Below are positions 50,436 through 57,362 of a DNA stretch of 64,000 nucleotides, piece by piece; the first letter of the stretch is position 1, and the number at the start of each line of letters is the position of its first letter. A model generated the notes under the pieces. That model searched no databases. It saw only the letters and a program-made list of their open reading frames with translations, and was not told the DNA's origin. Source of the stretch: Imperialibacter sp040222815 (lineage in GTDB: Bacteria; Bacteroidota; Bacteroidia; Cytophagales; Cyclobacteriaceae); contig NZ_JAVKCH010000048.1 of the NCBI RefSeq assembly GCF_040222815.1, forward strand, positions 310,001-374,000, in the 5' to 3' direction. Made by a program: the position numbers and the translations under genes.

Positions 50436-52355
50436 ATGTGGAAACAGTTTGCAATTTGGAGGGCCTGCTTATGTGCTGCGGGTCTCCACCTCTTTTTTTG
50501 TGCCGACACTTCTGCCCAGGATCAACACGAAGCTGATAGTCTTATTCAGGTGTTGGAAACTACCGATGTGCCCGACTCAGCCAAATTTGAAATTTTGCGA
50601 CGCATTGCCTTCCAGTCAACCAGGCCAGGCGAGATGCTTAAGTACGCAGAGCAGCTGATTGAGCTTGCCACAAAGCATTCCAGCTACGTTTGGTTGCATA
50701 GAGGGCATTTACAAAAGGGCAATGCGCTGAAGTTTCAGGGCGACTTTGATCTGGCAATTGCTGAGTATTTCAAAAGTGTCGAAATGGCCCAGAAGGGTAA
50801 TTATAAGACCGGAGTAGGGGGGGCTTTTTTGTCCATTGCGGGTGTTTATGGTGATATGGGCGACCATGTAAAAGGAATCAAATACAAAAGGAAAGCTGTT
50901 GGCATACTTAGAGATTCCGGCGACTCGCTTACCCTGGCGGCTGCCTTGCTCAATACCGGCTATGAATACTACCGGATAGCCAACTACGACAGTGCGCTGT
51001 TCTTCTTCGACGAGTCTGGTCAGATTTATGAACGAAAGAGTTTTCTGGTAGGGAAGGCTTACAATCTGGGAAATTCCGGGCTCGTTTATGCCAGGACAGG
51101 TGCTGGTGAAAAGGCTGAGCAGTACCTGTCTGAAGCCATTCAAATACTCATAGGACTGAGTGATTCATATGCCATTACGGAGTTTCAAACTGAGATGGCG
51201 GACATCTATTTGCAAAAGAAGGACTTCAAAAGTGCGGAGAAATTGTTGCATGAAGCACTGCGGTACGCTGAAGCGGATGGCCTTCAGGAAAGAGTTCGTG
51301 ATGCCAGCCTCAGGCTCTCCGGGCTCTATCGTGAGACGAGTGACCACGAAAAGGCCTACACTTATTTGCATCAATACATCACCTACCGGGATAGCATAAA
51401 AAACGAAGATGTGATTCAGGAAATGGCCGATCTTCGGACCGAGTTCGAGGTAGGGCAGAAGCAAATTGAAGTGGATCTATTGCAAGCTCAGGCCCGAAAC
51501 CAGCGGATCCTTCTGATAGCGGTCGGTACTGTGCTGGTGCTGGTTGTGATTCTGGTGTATGTGCTATTCAGGCTGTACAAGCTTCGGAACCGGGCCATAA
51601 AAATATCCAGAGAAAGAAGGAAAATTATTGCCTCTCAGCGGGACCGCCTTGAAGAGCTGAACAATACGAAAGACAAATTCTTCTCGATTATTTCACACGA
51701 CATCCGAGGGCCTGTCGGTAATTTCCATGGCTTTGTGCGACTCATTGAGCTTAGTCTCGAAAGTGGTGACACCAGTGACCTTGTTGAGATCAGCCAAATG
51801 CTTGATAAGTCCGCCATCGAGTTATCTGCGCTGCTCGATAATCTGCTGCACTGGGCCATGAGCCAGCAGGGGAAATTCCCCAACAAGCCGGAAGAGCTTG
51901 ATCTTACCCGACTATGTCAGGAGAATTTGAGCATGATCGAAAACATGGCTGCCTCCAAGCAAATCACCCTCACCAGCGACTTACCGGGCACCGTCAATGT
52001 CTTTGCCGACAAAAACAGCGTGTCCACCATCATCCGAAACCTGCTCAACAATGCACTGAAGTTTACGAAAAAAGGAGGCACGGTGGGGCTATCACTGGGC
52101 TTAGAAGGAAAGGAGAGCGTTATTGCTGTTTCGGACTCCGGTATAGGTATCCCCGCTGAGAAAATGGAGACGCTTTTTGGCTTTGACGCAGGCCGCAGCC
52201 ATTGGGGAACCGGCGGCGAAAAAGGAGTGGGCCTTGGCCTCAACCTTGTCAAAGAGTTTGTGGACATGAACAAAGGCCGCATTGAAGTGGAAAGCGAGGA
52301 GGGAGTGGGCACCACGTTTAGGGTGTATTTGCCGGTGGTTAATTCAGTGAAATAG
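50436..52355 (+). CDS. TPR-containing sensor histidine kinase
   Basis: A 639-residue membrane kinase. Order: signal peptide (to about residue 28), periplasmic TPR array (about 40-350, with repeats such as GDFDLAIAEYFKSVE), a membrane segment ILLIAVGTVLVLVVILVYVL (about 357-376), a short coiled coil, HisKA with the phospho-acceptor in FSIISHDIRGPVGN (about residue 421) and HATPase with NNALKFTKKGG, DSGIGIP and GVGLGLNLVKEF. This TPR-kinase layout is very common in Bacteroidota. No response regulator gene is adjacent, so it is an orphan here. The small beta-rich gene directly upstream may encode a linked component. Confidence 0.9.
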   Translation: MWKQFAIWRACLCAAGLHLFFCADTSAQDQHEADSLIQVLETTDVPDSAKFEILRRIAFQSTRPGEMLKYAEQLIELATKHSSYVWLHRGHLQKGNALKFQGDFDLAIAEYFKSVEMAQKGNYKTGVGGAFLSIAGVYGDMGDHVKGIKYKRKAVGILRDSGDSLTLAAALLNTGYEYYRIANYDSALFFFDESGQIYERKSFLVGKAYNLGNSGLVYARTGAGEKAEQYLSEAIQILIGLSDSYAITEFQTEMADIYLQKKDFKSAEKLLHEALRYAEADGLQERVRDASLRLSGLYRETSDHEKAYTYLHQYITYRDSIKNEDVIQEMADLRTEFEVGQKQIEVDLLQAQARNQRILLIAVGTVLVLVVILVYVLFRLYKLRNRAIKISRERRKIIASQRDRLEELNNTKDKFFSIISHDIRGPVGNFHGFVRLIELSLESGDTSDLVEISQMLDKSAIELSALLDNLLHWAMSQQGKFPNKPEELDLTRLCQENLSMIENMAASKQITLTSDLPGTVNVFADKNSVSTIIRNLLNNALKFTKKGGTVGLSLGLEGKESVIAVSDSGIGIPAEKMETLFGFDAGRSHWGTGGEKGVGLGLNLVKEFVDMNKGRIEVESEEGVGTTFRVYLPVVNSVK

Positions 52356-52390
52356 GATGTGCCGAAATACCCCTTCCATCCCACAATCAT

Positions 52391-52426
52391 TCTCAAGTGG
52401 TCTTTTTATTTCGGCGTCTCGCCGCT
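52391..52426 (-). repeat. REP-like element A
   Basis: Partial copy, minus orientation. The first hairpin is perfect, CGGCG-TCT-CGCCG at 52412-52424 (AGCGGCGAGACGCCG read on the minus strand); only half of the second (CTCAAGTGG, 52392-52400) is present. It lies 36 bases after the histidine kinase stop. Confidence 0.7.
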
Positions 52427-52810
52427 TTGAATTTGGCTCATCTTTTAGCTTTCCTGGTGCTGCTGGCCACTACAGTTTGGGTGATATGCCTCAACACTCG
52501 TGCGACACTTAAATTCTGTTATGGGGAAAGCCAGTACACCAGTGAAACGGGTAGCCCCATGTCTGGGAAAGCACGATGCACAACAGTAAAGCGCCTCCCA
52601 GGCTTGGGAAAGGGGGAAACTGCTATACAGGACAAAATCCCAGAGGTGGGGTTTGCTAAACAGACCTGAAATAACAGGTCCCAAGGGTGGGAAAACGTCC
52701 GCTGCATTGCATGGGCCGATTACTCGTTAGGAAATAAGATGCAACAGAGGTGTTGGAGAAAATTTAAGGAAGGGAAAGCAAAGATACAGTCCAAAAGTGT
52801 TTGATTGATC
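52427..52810. other. Gene-free stretch between REP copies A and B
   Basis: No family resemblance in any frame. Two related inverted pieces, CCTCCCAGGCTTGGGAAAGG (near 52596) and GTCCCAAGGGTGGGAAAAC (near 52679), may be degraded hairpin repeats. Otherwise nothing recognised. Confidence 0.5.
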
Positions 52811-52880
52811 CCCCAATCCCGCAAGGGTCTTCCCCGGCCGGGCAGGCTTGTGAATTCTTAATTTCGGTGCCTCCCCGCTA
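52811..52880 (-). repeat. REP-like element B (degenerate)
   Basis: Minus orientation. It keeps the outer CCCGCAAGGGTCTTCC edge (52818-52833) and the ATTTCGG ... CCCCGCT edge (52861-52879), but both stems are mutated and the second hairpin is interrupted by about 15 extra bases including CCGGCCGGGC. It faces element E head to head. Confidence 0.6.
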
Positions 52881-52908
52881 TTGTAATTTTCAAAATGTAA
52901 CCTTTTCA

Positions 52909-52954
52909 GAAGCGAGACGCTTTATGAGAAGTAGTCCAAGCAAGACGCTTGAAC
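52909..52954 (+). repeat. REP-like element E
   Basis: Plus orientation. Two perfect hairpins: AAGCG-AGA-CGCTT at 52910-52922 and CAAGC-AAGAC-GCTTG at 52937-52951, joined by a 14-base linker. It precedes the truncated addA copy by about 50 bases. Confidence 0.75.
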
Positions 52955-53008
52955 TATTGGAGTCATTTAGGTTTCATAAAGCTCACCCACCTCCCTATAT
53001 TTACCCCA

Positions 53009-53127
53009 ATGACTCCCCAACCCGAATCCCTCAAATCCTTCATCATCTACCGCTCTTCTGCCGGGTCGGGCAAAACGTATACGCTGGCCCGGGAGTATAT
53101 CCTGCTGGCATTGCAGTTTCCCAGCTA
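53009..53127 (+). pseudogene. Truncated duplicate of the 5' end of the addA-like gene
   Basis: From ATG 53009 the frame encodes about 40 residues that match the start of the helicase at 54054 almost perfectly: the FIIYRSSAGSGKTYTLA Walker A block and REYILLALQFPSY. Homology also covers about 13 bases upstream, including CCTATATTTACCC. It ends abruptly at 53127 where REP element C begins, and the frame then reads through the REP to a stop at 53198. DNA differs at scattered, mostly synonymous sites, so the duplication is not brand new. It supports GTG 54054 as the true start of the intact gene. Confidence 0.85.
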
Positions 53128-53128
53128 C

Positions 53129-53183
53129 CCCCATCCCGCAAGGGTCTCCCTTGTGGGTTTCTCATTTCGGCGTCTCGCCGCTA
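53129..53183 (-). repeat. REP-like element C
   Basis: Minus orientation, complete. CAAGGG-TCT-CCCTTG at 53139-53153 and CGGCG-TCT-CGCCG at 53168-53180 are both perfect. It abuts the truncated addA copy on its left and lies about 80 bases before the transposase gene. Confidence 0.8.
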
Positions 53184-53264
53184 CAATTAATCGTCAATAG
53201 GAACCACCTGATAGTTCAATCTTCTGCTTTAACTAAATACATATTTGTTATTTTAGCTGATAGC

Positions 53265-53822
53265 ATGAGCCGCAATTACAAAATAGCTGAAAGTGGCTAT
53301 CCATATTTTGTAACCTACACGGTTATTGAATGGATAGACCTATTCATTAGGAATGTATACCGAGAGGTATTTCTAGATAGCGTCAGGTATTGCCAACAAG
53401 AGAAAGGTCTGGTAGTTTATGCGTGGGTTATTATGCCAAGTCATATTCACATGATTTTGGGATCGAACGGCAAAATGCCGCTTGAGGGAATCATTCGGGA
53501 CAACAAAAGCTTTGTCTCTAGAGAAATTAGGAAGCTGTTAGAGAGCAGTGAAGAATCCTTTGAAAGCAGGAAATCATGGATGTATCATATGATGCAGTCT
53601 GCTGGAATTAGAAACCCTAACAACAATGACTTTCAGCTTTGGATGCAGCATAACCAGCCAATTGAACTGAATACCAACTATCTAATGGATCAGAAGCTGA
53701 ATTACATTCACAATAATCCAGTTGAAGCTGGGTTCGTATCCAATCCCGAAGATTGGTTGTACGGCAGTGCAATAGACTACGCCGGAGGGAAAGGCTTTTT
53801 AGATATTGAGTTTCTGGAATGA
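53265..53822 (+). CDS. REP-associated tyrosine transposase (RAYT, IS200-like)
   Basis: A 185-residue Y1 transposase. The metal-binding His-x-His is in VIMPSHIHMIL (near residue 65), the catalytic Tyr is in KLNYIHNNPVEAGFV (near residue 143), and the ending DWLYGSAIDYAG is typical of RAYT proteins. RAYTs recognise and mobilise REP hairpins and are normally flanked by them; here element C lies upstream and F downstream in inverted orientation, with D just beyond. ATG 53265 is chosen; the longer frame from 53151 starts inside REP C. The gene looks intact, so the element may be active. Confidence 0.88.
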   Translation: MSRNYKIAESGYPYFVTYTVIEWIDLFIRNVYREVFLDSVRYCQQEKGLVVYAWVIMPSHIHMILGSNGKMPLEGIIRDNKSFVSREIRKLLESSEESFESRKSWMYHMMQSAGIRNPNNNDFQLWMQHNQPIELNTNYLMDQKLNYIHNNPVEAGFVSNPEDWLYGSAIDYAGGKGFLDIEFLE

Positions 53823-53832
53823 TTGGCGGTGG

Positions 53833-53875
53833 GAAGCGGGACGCTTCAAACAAGATTGTCCAAGTGGACACTTGA
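53833..53875 (+). repeat. REP-like element F
   Basis: Plus orientation, 11 bases after the transposase stop. GAAGCG-GGA-CGCTTC at 53833-53847 and CAAGTG-GA-CACTTG at 53861-53874 are both perfect six-base stems. The stem sequences differ from the other copies but compensate on both arms. Confidence 0.8.
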
Positions 53876-53904
53876 ACGAGGCTTCGTCAAAACATTTACA
53901 CTAT

Positions 53905-53949
53905 TTCAAGGGTCTCCCTTGGAATTTCTTCTCATCAGCGTCTCGCTGC
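53905..53949 (-). repeat. REP-like element D
   Basis: Minus orientation. CAAGGG-TCT-CCCTTG at 53907-53921 and CAGCG-TCT-CGCTG at 53936-53948, both perfect. With F it forms an inverted REP pair (BIME-like) between the transposase and the addA-like gene. Confidence 0.8.
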
Positions 53950-54053
53950 TTCACTAATTGCCAATGAAGGGATCTGGTTCCAGCTAGGCCAAGAAACACT
54001 CCGAACAATCAACTCCCTTGCCACCATCCCACTATCAGCCTATATTTACCCTC

Positions 54054-57000
54054 GTGACCCAACAACCCGAATTCCCCAAATCCTTCATCATCTACCGCTC
54101 CTCCGCCGGGTCGGGCAAGACTTATACATTGGCCCGGGAGTATATCCTGCTGGCTTTGCAGTTTCCCGGCTACTTCCGGCATATCCTGGCCGTCACCTTC
54201 ACCAACAAGGCCACCGCCGAAATGAAGGCCCGTATCATTCAAAACCTCGACATGCTGCGCAAAGGGGAGGGCAAAGGACTCCGGACAGAGATCAGAGACA
54301 CGCTGGGCATCGCCGACCAGCAGCTGAGCAAAAAAGCCGACGACAGCCTCACCGCCATCCTGCACGACTACAGCCATTTCAATGTCAGCACTATCGACAA
54401 GTTCTTCCAACGGGTGCTGCGAGCCTTTGCCCGGGAGGTAGGCATCCAGGGCGGTGTTACCCTGGAGCTGGATCAGGAAAAGGTGCTGGACGAAATCATC
54501 GACCGCATGCTGCTGGAGGTAGGGGATAATCCCCAGCTCACCCGCTGGCTCACGCAGTTTGCCGAGGACAAACTACAGCAGGGCAAGTCGTGGGACATCC
54601 GCAAAGACATCCGTAGCCTGGGTCGGGAGCTTTTTAAGGAACGCTTCAAAGTAGTCGCTCCTATGCTGGCTGAAGTCGCCAAAGACGACAACCGGGTGCA
54701 GCTATTTATGAAAGGCATGCAGGAGCTGCAAGCCGTTTTTGAAAATACGGTGAAGGGTTTTATTGCCAAATTTGACAAGGTGCTGGAGCAACATCAACTG
54801 ACCGTTGCCGACTTTAGCAGAGGTGGCAGCGGCCCAGCGGGCCTGTTTGCCAAGTTTGCCAAAAACGAATACGAAATTTCCGATACCCGTCGGGGCGCTA
54901 CCGACAACCTCGATGCGTGGATCACTAAAACCAGCAAGATCAGACCTCAGCTAGAACAGGCGCTGGAAGGAGGCATCCTGCTGGCCTACAACGGCATGAT
55001 CGACTACCACGATCGCAACATTTTAGCTTATAACAGCGCCATCCAGGTCATGCGCTACCTGTACACGCTGGGCATCATTTCCGACCTCAGCCGCAACCTC
55101 GGCGACTATCGGGATGAAGAAGAGGTGATGCTGATTTCCGATGCGCCCGACTTTCTTAACCGCATCATTGGCGACAACGAAACGCCCTATATCTACGAAA
55201 AGGCAGGTACTTTTTACCGGCACTACCTTATCGACGAGTTTCAGGACACCTCCGGCTTTCAATGGCGCAACTTTCGACCTTTGGTAGAAAACAGCCTGGC
55301 GCAAGGCTACAAAAACCTGGTGGTGGGCGACGTGAAGCAGTCTATTTACCGCTGGCGGGGTGGCGACTCCCAACTGCTGCTCGACCAGGTAGCCAACGAC
55401 ATCGGTGAGGTGTATACCCAGGCCGAGCAGCTCCAAAACAACTGGCGCAGCTATGCCAACATCATCAACTTCAACAATAAGCTATTTGAACTAGCCCCGA
55501 ACTTCCTGGCCGATCTGCTATTGGAGGGGGCCTCTTCCATTCCTGAACCAGCCATGCAGGCGAGGGTAGAGAAAGAGCTGGAACGGTTCCGCCTGTCGTA
55601 CCACGAGGCGGCTCAGGGCCAGGGCAACGAAAACAAAATAGGCGGCCTGATAAAGCTTCAGTGGTTTGAAAGCGACAGTCCGGATGATGACGAGGAGGCG
55701 TCAGAAGAAGCGGGGAGCTGGGATGAAAAAGCGATTCAGGAGGCGATAACCACCATTGAAGACCTTCAGCCTAAATATGCGCTGCGGGACATTTGCATAC
55801 TGGTAAGAAGGGCCGAAGAGGGACGGAAGATGGCCAAAGCTTTGCTGGAGAAAAAAGAAACTGCCACCGGCAAAAAGCGCTACGACGTCATTTCACCGGA
55901 GTCACTTTACCTTGGGGCGTCGCCGGTTGTGCGGTTGCTATTGTCTGCCTTCAGCCATTTGTACAATCCCAAAAACAACCTGGCCCTGGCGCAGCTGGTG
56001 TACGAATACCATCATTTTCTTACCCAAAAAGCTGTGCCCGGATTGTCGGAGCTATTCATTTGGGCGGGCAATAAAGAAAAGCAGGCAGAGTTTGAGCAAT
56101 TGCTGCCAGCGGATTTTATTGAAGAACTACCTGCCTTGCTGAAGGTGCCGTTGCTAGAGCTGACCGAGCGCTTGATCGGGTTGTTTGGCTTGACAGAGTA
56201 CCCAAGAGAATTCCCTTACCTCCAGGGCTTTCAGGACGCCCTGCTGGAGTACAGCAAAAACAACCGGGGCGATGTGGGCTCCTTCCTGCAGTGGTGGACT
56301 GATACCGGCTCCCGTCGCAGCGTGCAGGTGCCGGAAGAGCAGGATGCCATCCGCATCATGACCATCCACAAAGCCAAAGGCCTGGAGTTTAAGGCCGTCC
56401 TGGTGCCCTTCTGCAGCTGGGACTTTGACCACAAGCTGGAAGAGGTGCTGTGGTGTGAGGCCCCGGCCGTTCCGCCCTTCGACAGACTGCCCTATTATCC
56501 GGCGCGTTATTCCAGCAAGCTGACGGCCACGTATTTTGCGGAGGCTTACTACGAGGAAAAGAAGCAGATTTACCTCGACAACCTCAACCTCCTCTACGTG
56601 GCACTCACCCGGCCAGAGGAAGCGCTTTACATTTATGCGCCTTTGCCCAAGTTCAATAAGTCGGGTGGCTTCAGCATCAATAAAGTATCGGACTTACTTT
56701 ATAAGCTCTTTCTGGATGAGAGCACCGAGGACTTCGCTATCACACCTGCGTCGGAAATAGATGCAGCCAGCTACTCAGTGCAAATAGGCGGACTACCCTT
56801 GTACGACGACGAGCAGATAGGGGACAAGCAGCCCACGGTTGGCCTTAAAAATTACCTTTCGACCAACTGGCGCAACAGGCTCAGCATTCGCTTGCAAGGC
56901 GGCACACTTGATGAAGGTGTCAGAGAGAAAAGCCTCATCTCCACCCAAAGAGGCACGGTGTATCACAGACTGCTGTCGCACATAAAACACCAGGATGATA

Positions 57001-57362
57001 TCCAGAAAGTCCTTACTGACATGCTGCCATTGGAGCCAATGGACAAGCAGGAGCAGGAGGGTATTAAAGAGCGGCTTGAAAATTTATTCAACCTGCCAGA
57101 AATGAAAGGCTGGTATGGTGGAGAATGGGAGGTGCGAACCGAAAGTCCAGTGCTTCCCATGAGTGGTGACATCCGACGTTTCGACAGAGTACTACTGAAA
57201 GACAATGAAGCCGTGCTGATAGAATTTAAAACAGGTATGCCTTCGAATAACCATGTCAGACAGGCGACTGAATACGTGAGTTTGCTCTCCGGCATGGGCT
57301 ATGCTAAGGTGACTGGCTTCCTGGTGTATATCGACGAGCTAAAAATTAACCAGATAGCATGA
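54054..57362 (+). CDS. addA: AddA/RecB-like UvrD-family helicase with PD-(D/E)XK nuclease domain
   Basis: An 1102-residue SF1A helicase-nuclease. Walker A is RSSAGSGKTYTLA (residues 15-27); VTFTNKATAEMKARI, the YLIDEFQDTSGFQW Walker B, VGDVKQSIYRWRGGD, IMTIHKAKGLEFKAV and LLYVALTRPEEALYI are the later helicase motifs. The C-terminal nuclease has RFDRVLLKDNEAVLIEFKTG (Asp, Glu-x-Lys). It partners AddB in resecting double-strand breaks for RecA loading. GTG 54054 is chosen from alignment with the ATG of the duplicated 5' end; TTG 54018 would add 12 residues not conserved there. It overlaps addB by four bases (ATGA). Confidence 0.9.
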   Translation: MTQQPEFPKSFIIYRSSAGSGKTYTLAREYILLALQFPGYFRHILAVTFTNKATAEMKARIIQNLDMLRKGEGKGLRTEIRDTLGIADQQLSKKADDSLTAILHDYSHFNVSTIDKFFQRVLRAFAREVGIQGGVTLELDQEKVLDEIIDRMLLEVGDNPQLTRWLTQFAEDKLQQGKSWDIRKDIRSLGRELFKERFKVVAPMLAEVAKDDNRVQLFMKGMQELQAVFENTVKGFIAKFDKVLEQHQLTVADFSRGGSGPAGLFAKFAKNEYEISDTRRGATDNLDAWITKTSKIRPQLEQALEGGILLAYNGMIDYHDRNILAYNSAIQVMRYLYTLGIISDLSRNLGDYRDEEEVMLISDAPDFLNRIIGDNETPYIYEKAGTFYRHYLIDEFQDTSGFQWRNFRPLVENSLAQGYKNLVVGDVKQSIYRWRGGDSQLLLDQVANDIGEVYTQAEQLQNNWRSYANIINFNNKLFELAPNFLADLLLEGASSIPEPAMQARVEKELERFRLSYHEAAQGQGNENKIGGLIKLQWFESDSPDDDEEASEEAGSWDEKAIQEAITTIEDLQPKYALRDICILVRRAEEGRKMAKALLEKKETATGKKRYDVISPESLYLGASPVVRLLLSAFSHLYNPKNNLALAQLVYEYHHFLTQKAVPGLSELFIWAGNKEKQAEFEQLLPADFIEELPALLKVPLLELTERLIGLFGLTEYPREFPYLQGFQDALLEYSKNNRGDVGSFLQWWTDTGSRRSVQVPEEQDAIRIMTIHKAKGLEFKAVLVPFCSWDFDHKLEEVLWCEAPAVPPFDRLPYYPARYSSKLTATYFAEAYYEEKKQIYLDNLNLLYVALTRPEEALYIYAPLPKFNKSGGFSINKVSDLLYKLFLDESTEDFAITPASEIDAASYSVQIGGLPLYDDEQIGDKQPTVGLKNYLSTNWRNRLSIRLQGGTLDEGVREKSLISTQRGTVYHRLLSHIKHQDDIQKVLTDMLPLEPMDKQEQEGIKERLENLFNLPEMKGWYGGEWEVRTESPVLPMSGDIRRFDRVLLKDNEAVLIEFKTGMPSNNHVRQATEYVSLLSGMGYAKVTGFLVYIDELKINQIA

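Noticed and set aside
52801..53200. Two overlapping + frames around the truncated addA copy
   Set aside because: They run through REP sequences; only 53009-53127 has homology, and it is treated as a pseudogene fragment.
53151..53264. TTG start giving a longer RAYT protein
   Set aside because: The extension lies inside REP element C; the family N-terminus fits ATG 53265.
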